The notes under the pieces: model-generated
Database searches by the model: none
What the model was told of the DNA's origin: nothing
The model's input: only the letters and a program-made list of their open reading frames with translations
NCBI GenBank assembly: GCA_037367405.1
Contig: JAZKJV010000603.1
Coordinates: forward strand, 124,001 to 188,000
From: Ottelia alismoides
Taxonomy: Eukaryota > Streptophyta > Magnoliopsida > Alismatales > Hydrocharitaceae
Direction: 5' to 3'
Length of the DNA stretch: 64,000 nucleotides
Translations under genes and position numbers: made by a program
Shown: positions 44,672 to 56,814 of the stretch, piece by piece
How the letters are laid out: every line of letters starts with the position of its first letter
How positions within the stretch are numbered: the first letter of the stretch is position 1

Positions 44672-45271
44672 GTCACAAACTACTATCCAAGAAATCCTTA
44701 GATGCATGAATACCTTGCTTATCATCCTATGTAACAATGATGTCATCTACGTAAACTAAAATAACAACTATACCTCTCTGAGATCTCTGAACAAAAAAGA
44801 AAGTGATCCGCAGTCGATTTGACAAATCTCTACTGCTCAATCAACTCAGAGAGCTTTTGGAACCAAGTCCTCGGACTCTGCTTAAGGCCATAAATAACCT
44901 TGCAAAGTTTACAAACCATAGGTTACTCCTCAGCAACAAATCTGGCGGCTGCTGCATGTAGGCTTCCTCCTGCTACAAAGAGACATTCTTAACATCCAAC
45001 TGAAAGAGAGGCCAATCACGTATCGCAACAACATAAAGAAGAATTCCTAATGTAGAATGCCGAATTGTATGAGAAAATTAATCCTGATAGTCCACCCCAT
45101 ATGAGGCGAACCCAAAAGCAACAAACATGGACTTGTATCTATCTATACTGCCATCTGCGCAGTGTTTCACTATAAGCACCCACTTGCTCCCTACAACAGA
45201 TACATCAGGTGGAGCAGGAACAATACTTCACATGCCACGAGACTGTAACACAACCATCTCTTCCTTCATAG
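44672..45271 (-). pseudogene. Copia-C reverse transcriptase, C-terminal part
   Basis: The minus strand encodes decayed RT including LDVKN, the KQSPRTWFQKLSELIEQ region and VYVDDIIVT near 44740. Stops are frequent. It continues the frame interrupted at 46567 by the inserted LTR element. Confidence 0.85.
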
Positions 45272-45585
45272 TGTTGGAGTATTCATTATATGCATCGCAT
45301 GTATGAGAGATGAGTAAATGGATCTCTCCAGGACCCATTTACCCCATCCAGAGTTTAGACCACATCTACTAGTTTGGAGATGTGGAGACTCAGTGGGGGC
45401 TATATATAGATCCCTACACCCCTGTAGTCAGATGAGAAAAGCAATAGAAGCATAAACCCTTTGTGGCGTTCTCCTGTTGTTTCATCTCGCTCCTTAGGGA
45501 GTAAGGTTCACATAAAATTCCATGTGTTCTTCCAAATTTTATTTCTTTATTTCTGATACGCTTCCGCATTCTCTATTATCTAATG
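45272..45585 (+). repeat. TRIM-like element 5' LTR
   Basis: Starts TGTTGGAGTATTCATT. TATA-like GCTATATATAGATCC near 45400. Ends TCTAATG, where the partner has TCTAACA. Confidence 0.9.
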
Positions 45586-45599
45586 TGATATCAGAGCGG
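45586..45599 (+). other. TRIM-like element primer binding site
   Basis: TGATATCAGAGCGG, one base from the initiator tRNA-Met type TGGTATCAGAGC. Confidence 0.8.
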
Positions 45600-46248
45600 G
45601 TTCGATTCTTGAGGATTTGTTCATGAAGGTTTATTTTATATATTGTTCGAGAGTCGATTAACATGGCAATTTTATTCTTTGATTGTTCCCTCTTGAAGAT
45701 TATTATTTTCATGTTCAAAGTTTGAGATCTAGGGTTTTGTTTAAACCCTAGACGTTCCCGTTCAAGTTGTATCTGCGACACCACCTCGGCCTCCAGATCT
45801 TCTCTTGAATCTCTAGGAGGCGTTCTCCCCTGCATCTCCACCAGCAAGGGCTCCAGGAGTCGAGCCCGATCTCGTTAGGAGCCAAGGCAGTGTGCCTTTC
45901 CACTTCTCACGTGCATGAGACACGCGATCGTGCCCTATCTGCACCCTATCCTCATGGAGCAGTTGTCCTTTTGTTGTGGCAGGCCAGAGTAATCTGACGA
46001 GGAGACTCATTTCTGTTGCAGTGACTCTAACCGACGCAGTTCAGAGCACATGCGCTGCGACGAGGAGATTCAGGTGACTCACACTCCAGCTCGTTCGTCC
46101 TCCTCACCTGCATGGCATGAGAAGCAACGTCCTCGACAACAACAGTTGTGCGCGTTGAGTTGTTATTGTCTGTAGTGTCTTGTATTGTGAGTTGAGTTTC
46201 TTTTTATTTGTCCAAGCTGAGCATTGCGTGCTCCAGCTTGAGGGGAAG

Positions 46249-46561
46249 TGTTAGAGTATACGTTATATGTCACACATATGGGAGATGGGTAAATGAATCT
46301 CTCTGGGATCCATTTATCCCATCTAGAGTTTAGTCCCACATCTACCTGTTTGGAGATGTGGAGACTCAGTGGGGACTATATATAGACCCCTACACCCCTG
46401 TAGTCAGATGAAAAAAGCAATAAAAACATCAATCCTTTGTGGTGTTCTCCTGTGGTTTCATCCCGCTCCGTAGGGAGTAGGATTCCATGTAAAATCCTGT
46501 GCATTCTTCCAAATTTTATTTTTTATTTCTGATACGCTTCCGTACTCTCTATTATCTAACA
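46249..46561 (+). repeat. TRIM-like element 3' LTR
   Basis: Starts TGTTAGAGTATACG and ends TCTAACA. Roughly nine-tenths identical to the 5' LTR by eye. Confidence 0.9.
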
Positions 46562-46566
46562 CATAG

Positions 46567-48548
46567 CAAGATACCACTGACTAATCTGTAACGCCTCTTG
46601 ATATGTCCATGGAATATCCACGACATATAGTCCAACAGGCCTCTAAAACTCCTCTGAGAGATGCACATGAAAAACATGGGAAGCAAGAGGGTACGTAGCA
46701 CATGTACGCCTCTGCTTCCGTAGAGCATTGGGCACATCAAGATCCTCAGCCTTCTCAGCGATCGAGAGAGGAACATTTATAGCCACCTGCTCATCCTGCT
46801 GTAAATGCAAGTCACCGGTGCCATCAATAGAAACCAAGTGCTCAAAACATACCTGTAGCATGCTGGATGATGGGGGAGGTTCATGAGCACGAGGTCGGCT
46901 TGTGTAGTCCCGTGGCAAAAAGATGGAGGGTGTTCGTGGAGGTCGTGGAGGAGGATGTAGCGATGAGGATGGTGAAGGTGGTGGACATGAAGGGACCGAT
47001 GGAACATGAGATAGAGTGGGAGGCGTAATAGTCATAGGCGTGGTAGAAGAAATCGGAGGTAGAGACATATATATATATATCTTCTCCAGAATCCGAAGGA
47101 ATCAACCTATCACCTGTATTAGAGAAAAATATAATGGACTCAAATAAAGTGACATCCACACTAACATAATATTTTCGTCGAAAAGGATCAAAACGACAAT
47201 AACCTTTTTGAGTTCTGGAATACCCTACAAAGTCACACTTGACAGCTCTAGGAGAGAGCTTGTCATGGCCATGAGACATATGATGAACAAAGGCAACGGA
47301 CCCAAACATACGTGGAGTGAGGGAAAAGAGATCCTTCTCGGGAAACACAATCAAGAACAAAATCTTTTCTCCCACTACAGATGAGGGCGTACAATTCACC
47401 AGGTAGCAACAGTTAGAACTACATCTCCTCAATAAGAATGAGGAGCATGACTCTAAATCAAGAGGGTTCTGGTAACATCCAAAAAGTGACGATGTTTGTG
47501 TTTGACCACCCCGTTTTATTGGAATGTATAGACACATGAAGTCTGATGTATATTACCAAGGGTCCTGAAGAACTGTGAGAGTTGTAAGCTACATAATTAT
47601 AATGCATTGTCAGAACTTGATATTTGTAGAAAAAAACGTTCTTTATTTCATTAATAAAAGACTGAATGACATAACCATCATCGGACTTAATTTTAAGTAG
47701 GAATACCCACGACAACTTGAAAAAATCATCAACAATAACGAGATAAATTTATGTCCCTAATGGTCTGGGACACATCTTGTATCCCAAATGTCAAGATGGA
47801 TCAACTTAAAAATATTGACTTTAATGACTCTGATTTGTCTAAAATGTAGATAGGTGTTGCTTCCCAAGCTGGCAAGCCTTGCACTGGAGGGTAGAGCGAG
47901 GAGAAACTGATCCGGTGCAAATAGATGAAGCATCACATATGGAGACTGGACTAGTCAGTAGAGACCTCCATGTTCACGGTCAGATCCAATTACTCTGCCT
48001 GTAAGAATGTCCTGAAACACAAGAAAAGACAGATCAAATATGACACGGCAACGCAAGTTTTCGGTGATTTGACTAATAGATAATAAATTCATAGAAAAAT
48101 CAAGAGCATGAAGAACATTCTGCAGACTCATTACTCAAGATAATTGCACCTCCCCTTGTCCGGTAATGGAAGAGTGGGTCCCATCCACTATCACTACAGA
48201 TCTACCTGGCAGAATTGATATGTATGCACTAAACTGCCCTTTGTCACCACAGAGGTGGTGTGAAACTCTTGAATCCATAATCCATTCTGACAAATCTGCT
48301 CTGTAACAATTAGTAGAGGCATATGCAGTACCTGATGTGGTGGCGGATGCTAAAGCAGCTACCTTTGAAGATCTTGAGGGAGCAGTAGACGACCCAAGTT
48401 CATGCATGATCTCTCTCTCTCTGTCTTGCTACAAGGTCATCGAACCCCTGATCAGATCCCAAAAGAGGAGCACCCTTAAATTGCTGATTTTGCTATGCAA
48501 CACGAGCCAAAACAGGAAAACCATGCTTGGAGTAATATGTATCATCAT
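46567..48548 (-). pseudogene. Copia-C protease, integrase and linker
   Basis: On the minus strand: end of the zinc knuckle (DDTYYSKHGF) near 48535, stop TAG at 48493-48495, protease EWIMDSRVSHHLCGD near 48270 (DSG altered to DSR), broken integrase with the KIKSDDGYVIQSFINE region near 47660, then GYSRTQKGYCRFDPFRRKYY near 47190, a Ser/Pro-rich linker near 46900-47060 and the beginning of RT (RTCATYPLASHVF). Several frameshifts. Confidence 0.87.
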
Positions 48549-51129
48549 AATGTCATGTTCTACATCAACACAACAACAACATCAAAGCCTTTTCCACAAT
48601 TAAGTAGGGTGGGCTACATGGATTCTTCGCTTCCATTCAGATCTATCTTGGGTCAATCCAGGCTTAAATTCAAAATCTAAGATCCCTTTGTATAGTCTCT
48701 TTCTAACACTTCTTGGGACGTCCTTGCCTCGTTTAGCCGGTTCAACATCCCAACATTTGCATCTTCTAACTGGTGCATCAGCTGATCTTCTTTGCAAATG
48801 ACCAAATCATCTTAAGCGGTTTTCTTGCATCTTATCCTCGATCGGAGCTACACCAACTTTCTTTCTGATCGCATCATTCCGAATCTGATCTTTATGTATG
48901 TGTCTACACATCCACATTTGCATTTTCATTTCTGCTACAACCATTCTCTGCACATGTCTGTGGTTCACATGCCAACATTCAGATCCATAGCAGGTCTTAC
49001 GACTGCTTTGTAAAACTTTCCTTTAATTTTTAAAGGAATTTTCTTATCACATAGGACAACAAAGGTTCCTCTCCACTTTAACTAGCCTGCATTTATTCTA
49101 TTAGTAACATCTCCATCAATTTCCCATCATGTTGCAAAATAGATCCTAGATATCTAAAAGAATCTCTCTTCTAATTGTTATCATCACCAATCTTCACCTC
49201 GATTTCTTCACCATTGCTTCCATCAAAGGTGCATTCCATATATTCCGTCTTAGCCCTACTTATACGAAATCGTTTAGTCTCCAACTCATGTCTCCATACC
49301 TTAAGCTTCTCATTTACTCCATCTTTAGTCTCGTCAATCAACACAATGTCATCAGCAAATAACATACACTAAGGTAACTCATCCTGAATGTGACTTATCA
49401 ACTCATCCATAATAAAAGTAAAAAGAATAGACTCAAATCTGAACCTTGATGTAAACCAATGTTGATGTCAAAATAGCCAGTCTTCCCAGACGGGGTCCTT
49501 ACACAAGATAAAGGCTTATCATACATGCCCTTTATGAGGTTAATGTATAGGACCGGCACTTGTCTCTTCTCCAAAATTCTCCATAATATCTCTAGTGGGA
49601 CAAAATCATAAGCCTAGCCCAAATCAATATAGATCATATGGAGGTTCTTCCTTTTAGCTTTATAAATCTCTATTGTTCTCCTCAGCAAATGGATGACTTC
49701 AATAGTTGAGCGACCTGACATAAATCCGAATTGGTTTTCTTTTATGTTGAAAACTTGCCTCAACATTCTTTCGATCACATGTTCTCAAATTTTCATAGTG
49801 TGACTCATTCGCTTGATACCTCTGTAATTTGAACAATTTTGAATGTCTCCTTTATTCTTATAAAGAGGCACTACGATACTCCTCTAATCTTTAGGCATTT
49901 TCTTGCTTCGCCAAATAACATCGAATAGATTCGTAAGCCAAGTCGAACTACGCTCACCTAAAACTCTCCATACTTCTACGGGGATGTCATCCGGTCCTAC
50001 ACCTTTCCCAGGTCTCATAACCTTCAAAGCATCCTCTACTTCCTTTCTTTGTATCCGTCTATAGGTTGCACGATTCAAGTAACTTTCACTACTAGCTAGA
50101 TCACCCAAAGTGATCTCACTATTTCCTTCCCCAATGAAATATTTATGGAAGTACTGCTCCCATATAGTCTCTATATCCTTCTGAGTAACAAGCACGTGAC
50201 CTTCCTTGTCCTTAATGCATCTTACGTGAGAAAGGCCTTTGGTCTTTCTTTCTCTTGCTTTGGGAAACCTTAATATCTCCTTCTGGCCCTCCTTAGAGTC
50301 GAGATTTTTATACAGAGCTTCATAAGCTTTTGGCTTAGCTTCTTACAACCTTCTTTGCTTCCTTCTTCGCTATTTTATACTTTGTAACAATTTCCTCTAT
50401 TCTATCCTTAGACATAGCTTTAAAGCATGCTCTTTTAATTTTTAGCTTCTCTTGCACCCATTCACTCCACCTCCAAGCCTCCTTTTAACCTGGAGCTCCT
50501 CCCTTTGGCTCGCCTAACATCTCTTTGGCTACCTTTCGGATACAAGATGCTATTGCCTCCTGCATCTCGTTTGCACTTTTGCTACAATCCCAAGATAAGT
50601 CTTCTAATACTTTCTCCCTGAAGCTCGATTGCTTCAGTGGATGATTCCACCATCTAGTTCTAGTGATCTTATGAACCCTCCTTTTCTTAACCAACCCTTT
50701 TCTTTGCACATCCAAGACTAACAAGCGATGTTGGGTTGTCAAACTCTCTCCTGTGATTACTTTGCAGTTTTTACAAAACAACTGATCTCTTCCCCTCAAT
50801 GCAAAGTAATCTCTCTGCATTCTAGTTGGCCCACTCTTATAAGTAATTAAATGCTCCTACCTCTTCTTGAAGAGAGTGTTTTCTATGAAAATATCATATG
50901 CCGTTACAAAATCTATAATGACTTTTCCCTCTTCATTTCTTACCCCAAAACCATGTCCTCCGTGAACACTAGCATACCCTGAAGCGTCTTTTCCCACATG
51001 TCCATTAAGATCTCCACCTATGCAAATCATCTCTCTTTCTGGGTTTCCTTGTAAAAACTTATTCAGATCCTCCCAAAAAGCTCATTTCGTCCTTTCATCT
51101 AATCCGCAACTTCGTTTGCAATATGCAAA

Positions 51130-51250
51130 CTAGCAATCCGCAACTTCATTTGCAATCTCTTTTGGACTAACTTCTTTACTCGCATGCGTCCATTATGCGA
51201 GAACCCTTGCAAATTTTGGACTGCGTCTGGGTGGTGATGCAGCGGAACTA
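51130..51250 (-). repeat. Duplicated RTE leader segment inside RTE-1
   Basis: About 115 bp here (TCCATTATGCGAGAACCCTT, then TGGGTGGTGATGCAGCGGAA) repeat 52078-52194 almost exactly and in the same orientation. RTE-2 lacks this insertion at the equivalent place, so it arose in RTE-1. Confidence 0.8.
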
Positions 51251-51374
51251 GCATACCTGCATTCTTTCATTTAGTCCTTTCATCTTATCCACAACTTTGT
51301 TTGCAATCCGCAAAAGAGATGATATTCAGAATTTCTTCTTCAAGCACCAATTTTAGCAAAATAACCCGATCCTC

Positions 51375-51832
51375 GTTTTACAAAGCAGCCGTGAGACCTG
51401 CTATGCTTTATGGATCTGAATGTTGGCCTGTGAACCATAGACATGTGCAAAGAAGCAGAAATGAAAATGCTAAGGTGGATGTATGGACACACACGTAAAG
51501 ATCAGATTCAGAATAATGCAATCAGAAAGAAAGTTTGTGTAGCTCCGATCGAGGATAAGATGCAAGAAAACCGCTTAAGATGGTTTGGACATTTGCAAAG
51601 AAGATCAATTGATGCACCAGTTAGGAGATGCGAGTGTTGGGATGTTGAGCCGGCTAAGAGAGGGCGAGGACGACCCAAGAAGTGTTGAAAAGAGACCATA
51701 CGAAGGGATCTTAGTTTTGTGGATATAAGGCCGGGATTGGCCCAAGATAGATCTGAATGGAGGCAAAGAATCCATGTAGCCGACCCTACTTAATTGTGGG
51801 AAAAGGCTTTGTTATTGTTGTTGTTGTTGTTG
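51375..51832 (+). mobile_element. RTE-3: 5'-truncated RTE fragment inserted in RTE-1
   Basis: A plus-strand 458-bp copy of the RTE 3' end, from GTTTTACAAAGCAGCCGTG through NAIRKKVCVAPIEDKMQENR and RRCECWDVEPAKRGRGRPKK to the (TTG)n tail at 51812-51832. It splits the RTE-1 endonuclease at a place that is continuous in RTE-2 (near 59905). Truncation at the 5' end is typical of target-primed reverse transcription. Confidence 0.9.
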
Positions 51833-52484
51833 AACCTGACCCCCGCTTTGCTCCTCAACCAACAATCCTTCAAATCCGTATGAACAATCACTCCAACACC
51901 GTTTCTGCCCTTATCTTTACCTGAATACAAAGGTATAAAGCCCGTCTTCTCGATCTCCCTTGCTTTCTCTCCAACACATTTAATCTCTTGAAGACATAGT
52001 ATATGATTCTTCCTTCTTTCCATCGTATATACTATCTCCATCAATTTTCTAGTTAAAGTGCCAATATTCCAACTACCAATCCACAATTTCATTTGCAATC
52101 TCTTTTGTACTAACTTCTTTACTCGCATGCGCCCATTATGCGAGAACCCTTGCAAATTTTGGACTGCGTCTGGGTGGTGATGCAGCGGAACTAGCTTATT
52201 TACCTGCATGCTTTCCTCATGCGAGAATCCTTGCAAATTTTGAACTACATCCAGGCTGCAATGTAGTGGCCCTCACCAATTTTTCATTGCATTCGGGCGA
52301 TGCAACGCATCACAAGTAAGGAACACCCCAACGAAATTTATATGTTTGCTTATATCCATGTTGAAAAGATCCGATTGTCATGTGGAAACTTCCTAAATAG
52401 TATTTTTTTAAAATAATATTCATGAAGTTGTCTCCGATTGTTTTACACTGGCTGCCGGCTATCTAACGCAACCCTCGTTATCAG

Positions 52485-53247
52485 AATGTAATGGTATGTG
52501 GTAGTAATTTCACCATCGGCGAGGTCGACCCCTCCCTTGTCATGAGTACTACGTCTACTGTACTGTATAGAATCCTCTCTCCCACAAGATGCGGCCATAG
52601 CCGAGGAGGTAACTGATGAGTAACACCACTAGGTGCTATAGAAAACCTTCTCAATCTGTGGTATGCCTCCTCCATTGGAGGTATAGTGGTATCAATCAGA
52701 ATCTGTGACATATTTTATATTAAGAGCTGCTAGAAAAACTCCACTCATCATTGAATCTCTGTGAGCCTTGAGCTGCTTTGGCGAAGCAGTCAAGGGAATG
52801 AAATAAAGTTTCTCAAACGTATCCCTGAGAAAAGTATAAAGGGTATGAAGAGGACATCCGTTCTACTTTAAAGTGAAGATATCATGCTGCAGTTGTCGTA
52901 TCTTCGACTCATTCTTCGCTTGCGAGTAGGTAGCAGCGAGGAAGTCCCACATCGCCTTTGCGGTGGGATAACTCAGAATATCATTGGCTATCTCCACAGG
53001 CACCGTCCCAGACAACTAGACATGCACATATGCCTCATCTACCTCCCACGAGGTATTAACCCTCATTCTTGTCGAATTGTTCGTCCTGCATCAAAATATG
53101 CTTCTTACCGTTGCACTGCATTAAGATCATGAATTACATAACCCATAATTCATAATTAGTCCCATCCATCTTGACAATGTGTGTTGGACCTTTGAAGGCA
53201 CCAGAGGATGGGACGCTGACTTTGGAGTCGACCCTGTTATCTGCCAT
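52485..53247 (-). pseudogene. Copia-C gag N-terminal part
   Basis: Minus-strand ATG at 53247-53245 starts MADNRVDSKVSVPSSGAFKG, matching the other gag proteins, with an early stop after NYELWVM. The ILIDTTIPPMEEAYHRL block near 52705 and a basic glycine-rich region follow before RTE-1 interrupts at the zinc knuckle. Confidence 0.87.
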
Positions 53248-53785
53248 GATGACTGCTACGAAGATTAGGGCTATAGACAAGGATGAACATGTCTACACAG
53301 ACATACCTGAAAATAGTTGTGGTTGTAGACTCATACCACAACCTCTTCCATCCGTTAGAAGCTTCTTCAGGTAGCGAGGGTGGTTGAGATGATAAACACC
53401 ACCCTAAAAACTTCAAAATCAGAGTGAACAATAAATTAAATCGCTTTTGGCTGCAATTTCTAGGCCTTCACGAACGATGATGGTGACCTCTGTGGTGCCA
53501 TGAGGATTGCCGATACCCTCCCTCTTGAGTATTGGCAGTGATAGACACCCCCTTGGGCGACAAAGAAGGCCACTAAGCCCTCTTTGGGGCGGTGACGACG
53601 GTAGTAGGTTGCTGCTGCTTCTCGATGGCGATGTCGGTAGCTGCAGGCAACGACTGCGGCTGTTGTAGCGCGTCGCGCCTATGATGGCGACGACGGCTGT
53701 GATCGAGAAAGGGAAAGGAGTGGCGCCCTCTAGGGCTTAGGTGGGGAAAGGAATGGCTGGGCACATGCTCCGGTCTAGGATCGTC
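53248..53785 (-). other. Copia-C leader
   Basis: Leader between primer site and gag on the minus strand, with no coding sign. Confidence 0.65.
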
Positions 53786-53797
53786 ACTCTGATACCA
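53786..53797 (-). other. Copia-C primer binding site
   Basis: TGGTATCAGAGT on the minus strand abuts the LTR, one base from the consensus initiator tRNA-Met site. Confidence 0.88.
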
Positions 53798-53946
53798 TGT
53801 GAAAAGGGAAAAAGAGTTAATTGTATTCCATTGAGACCATAGGGCTCTCTTATATGGGAGAAAAAACTCTAAGAAAAAATTACATAGAGTAGATAGAAGA
53901 ATACATAAATATATATAAAGGACAAATAAAAACATCTACCTCAACA
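53798..53946 (-). repeat. Copia-C 5' LTR
   Basis: A 149-bp LTR starting TGTTGAGGTAG on the minus strand and ending TTTTCACA, with CCATATAAGAGAGCCC as TATA box. No partner LTR remains. Confidence 0.87.
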
Positions 53947-54150
53947 CTGAAGATGTGAGCAAAGGCTCAACGAGGATGCATAAAAGATATACAAAAGATG
54001 TAGTAGTTTTGTATTCTACGATTGGTGGTATTTTTTTTCTCTTTCTCCTTCGTTAAACTAGTCTAATCATTTACCTATTCATTTTCATTACGAATACTGT
54101 ATATATAACTCCTCTCCGAAACGGTTTCTCAACCAATTAACGGTCCTTTG

Positions 54151-56814
54151 TGAAGGATATGGAGAAATCCTCATGCGCATCACGGAAGCGTGATCGTCGT
54201 ATCTGATACGACGAAGAACGACTAGTCGCACTAGTTGTTCGGTGCAGCGGAATTTAAAAATTTTATTCGATGAAACCACATGATCCGAGAACCATTCTCG
54301 TTTCATCTATAACCACAACAAGTATAATGCAATACCTCTTGAAGCGTGGTTGATCAAGTCTCTAACCGTTTGGTTGCAGGGTTGGGCAGGGTTGGGTTGG
54401 CCCAACCCGGGGTACCCCTCCTTCCAACCCTCCCAATCCTCCTCACAGTTTACTATTCACAAGGGTACCCCAACCCACCCCAACCCTGCTCAACCCTGCA
54501 ACCAAACGCACCCTAAGAGAAGAGACCTCCTGTCTCAAGTCCGATCGTCGGAGCGGCTTGCGAGCGCGGGGATGAGTCGCGGTGTCCTCGCAATCCAAGA
54601 AGATGATCCAAGCACGGTTGCTCCTGATCTCGTCGCACGAGATCAAACGTCTCCTTCATGAGTGAAGCACTCCAAGTAGACGAAGAACCGCAGAGCGTCG
54701 AAGCGGCAGCACGATGGCGCGGGCGTCGACGATTCTCTCCACCAAGGTATGGTGGACGGCCACCAAGAAGAGAGGGAGAGAGGGCTGTTGAGTATGGAGA
54801 AAGAGAGAGAGAGATGTGTGCTACAATAGCATGTAAAGAGATAGCATGGTATGCCTCTCTATTTATAGGGTTTTGGGATCCATGGATCTCAATCCATGGG
54901 ACATATAAAATCAATGGATGAGATTGATTTATGTCAATCCAATGGTCAAGATTGTTGTTGGTAAAACCAACAACTTGTGATTTAATTTAGATTAAATATA
55001 TTTGATAAATCAAATATATATTAATACCAAAAATAAATCAATCAAATAAGGAGTGAAAACACAAAGGAGATTTTCCTCCCCATAAAGAAGAGGGGACGGC
55101 TACCAATTCCACAAGGGAATTGGGTGCCACCCCTTCTTTTCCTAATGGGGAGAGCAATCTCATGGATTCCCATGAGATTGCACATCTCCTTGATTTTCTC
55201 TCAACTTATTTATCCAACATTTTTATTGGGATTTTATTCACCAAAAATAATTCTCAATTAATTTTGGGAATATTGCAATCTTGACATTGGAAAAATGTGA
55301 ATCATATTCACAACCCAAAACTAAATGTAATTTACATTTTCAATTAGTTAGACAATGTGTATCCAATACACATTAATAATTAATCTAGAAATATAAATTA
55401 TAATTAGCTCTCTCTAATATATTATAAATCACATTTATAACATATTATGAATAATTGGATATTTCTATCCATATTATTCTTATCCATAATAATTAAATCA
55501 CATTTAATTATATTGGATAATTTCTCATACATCATGATAATTAAATCACATTTAATTATCAATTTCTCATTGCTTAGATCTTATGGAATTATTCTTAAAC
55601 CATTTAAGAACAATGCTATTTCTCCTCAGATACTTGGAGATAAGGATAGGGCGATTGTATTGTTCCACGTATAGTGACTTGGATATTGAGATCACATCTC
55701 AAATCCAGATCCCATGGACCTCTCATAGATGCTTGATTAAATCAAGACCGTAAACCTAATCTTCTCATTGCATCTGAATCTCATTCAGATCAATGTCCAG
55801 TATATGGACTAAGATTAGGTCACTTCTCTAAAGAGAGGAGTCACTAAAATCCAGGCCTGTTTCATCACTCCCTCGGAATGGAAGCGTCATGGTTATACAA
55901 TCGTTTATGATCAAATCACCCTTCAGGTATTCCCAATACCTGTACATCCTGCATACTGGAAGACTTATGATCATCATGAAGATATAGATCACTTTTACAC
56001 TGTCATCTTCATAGTCTGATCATCAAGTTTCTCAATCTTGGTCCTTGGGATATGGTACAGATCATATGCTTTCACAAAGCATATATCTCAAATTCATATC
56101 ATGCTTCTAAAGCATGATGACGATGCATGGAATTTGGTCAATCCCAATACCTCATGAGTGAGCTCATGTCTCCCGGTTCACAAGTGAACCTGTATGATCC
56201 CTTTGAGAGATCATATTACTCATATGCCCTTACATGCATACCAGCTCGCCAGTATATAGACCTTGGTTAGGTCATCAACCTATTGGTCTGCAAAATGTAC
56301 ATACTCAGACATATAGCAATACATCTGTCTCTGGTCAGAGGATGTTTGCCTGTGATGTGACAGTATTCATCATAGGTCTTTGGTTATCTCGATCTCGTTA
56401 AGTCAACTCATTGACTCTACTAATCTGAATCCTCCGAGTCAATATTCCCATGCAGAGGACCTGCATCAAGAGGTCGATCAGATATCAGTCTAATGAGATA
56501 GGATTGCCATCTCCCACTCAGACTGGAGATCACTACTTGTCAATCATTGATGATGCTTGATGAGTCCTCTATCTAACTCCTTAGATATTCATCCAAGCAT
56601 CAGCCTCAATGATTCAATTAATGAATCAACAACTGTATGATCATCAAGTTGGCCATGGTACATAACCCATATTGTACAGAGGGACCCTATAGTGCATTCA
56701 TTCATTAATCTCAGAAAGGGAGTGAAAAAATAATCAATAACTTTCATTGATAATTTATTCATTACAATAACATTTATTGTAGAAATGGTTCGCCCGGGGC
56801 TCACATTGCTAACA
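54151..56814 (-). mobile_element. LTR-Z copy 2, solo LTR with nested MITE
   Basis: The LTR runs from TGTTAGCAATGTGAGCC (minus strand, 56814) to 54151 (TGAAGGATATGG on the plus strand). The 5-bp target duplication CTTTG is at 54146-54150 and 56815-56819, proving a solo LTR. It is 2664 bp including a 148-bp MITE plus its 3-bp duplication, and is collinear with 10078-12460. The minus-strand TATA box CCTATAAATAGAG lies near 54860. Confidence 0.92.
54366..54513. mobile_element. PIF/Harbinger (Tourist)-type MITE
   Basis: A 148-bp element with terminal inverted repeats containing GTTTGGTTGCAGGGTTG, flanked by TAA at 54363-54365 and 54514-54516. The paralogous LTR-Z copy 1 has the uninterrupted site (GTCTTTAAAGGAAGAG near 10293-10308). 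The 3-bp T-A-A duplication and GTTTGGTT ends fit PIF/Harbinger MITEs. No transposase. Confidence 0.9.

Larger units (their letters stand above)
45272..46561 (+). mobile_element. Non-autonomous TRIM-like LTR element with intact CATAG target duplication
   Basis: LTRs of 314 and 313 bp flank a 663-bp internal region without recognisable gag or pol. The target duplication CATAG is at 45267-45271 and 46562-46566. Primer site TGATATCAGAGC and polypurine tract GAGGGGAAG are present. The last internal bases (TCCAAGCTGAGCATTGCGTG, then CTCCAGCTTGAGGGG) match the end of Copia pol, so the element derives from a Copia relative and would need proteins from elsewhere to move. Confidence 0.93.
48600..52200 (-). 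pseudogene. RTE-1 endonuclease-reverse transcriptase, decayed
   Basis: Minus strand: endonuclease start WNIGTLTRKLMEIV near 52110 with HILCLQE; later endonuclease near 50820-50485 (KNCKVITGESLTTQHRLLVL); RT N-terminal region at 50195-49884 (KVMRPGKGVGPDDIPVEVWR); RT catalytic box [12 protein letters not shown] at 49365-49330; then the C-terminal region with RRSADAPVRRCKCWDVEPAK near 48790-48735. Frameshifts and stops separate these blocks. Confidence 0.87.
48558..52484 (-). mobile_element. RTE-1: RTE-type non-LTR retrotransposon in Copia-C
   Basis: The minus-strand 3' end has a (TTG)n-type tail (CAACAACAAC on the plus strand near 48570). Flanks AATGTCATG (48549-48557) and AATGTAATG (52485-52493) form a 9-bp target duplication with one mismatch. 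It contains an AP endonuclease, reverse transcriptase and a 5' leader. It carries an inserted fragment (RTE-3) and an internal duplication of leader sequence at about 51130-51250. Confidence 0.88.
44672..53946 (-). mobile_element. Copia-C, minus strand, split by a small LTR element and an RTE LINE
   Basis: Reading right to left: 5' LTR (53798-53946), primer site, leader, gag (53247 to about 52485), RTE-1, remaining gag, protease, integrase and linker (48548 to 46567), small LTR element, reverse transcriptase to just past YVDD (45271 to 44672). RNase H and the 3' LTR are missing at the boundary with Copia-B. Confidence 0.88.

Noticed and set aside
37663..44676. Possible target duplication TACAC/GTCAC around Copia A/B
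   Set aside because: Only 3 of 5 bases agree, and the element is chimeric.
51370..51837. Possible 3-bp target duplication (CCT) around RTE-3
   Set aside because: Too short to distinguish from chance.
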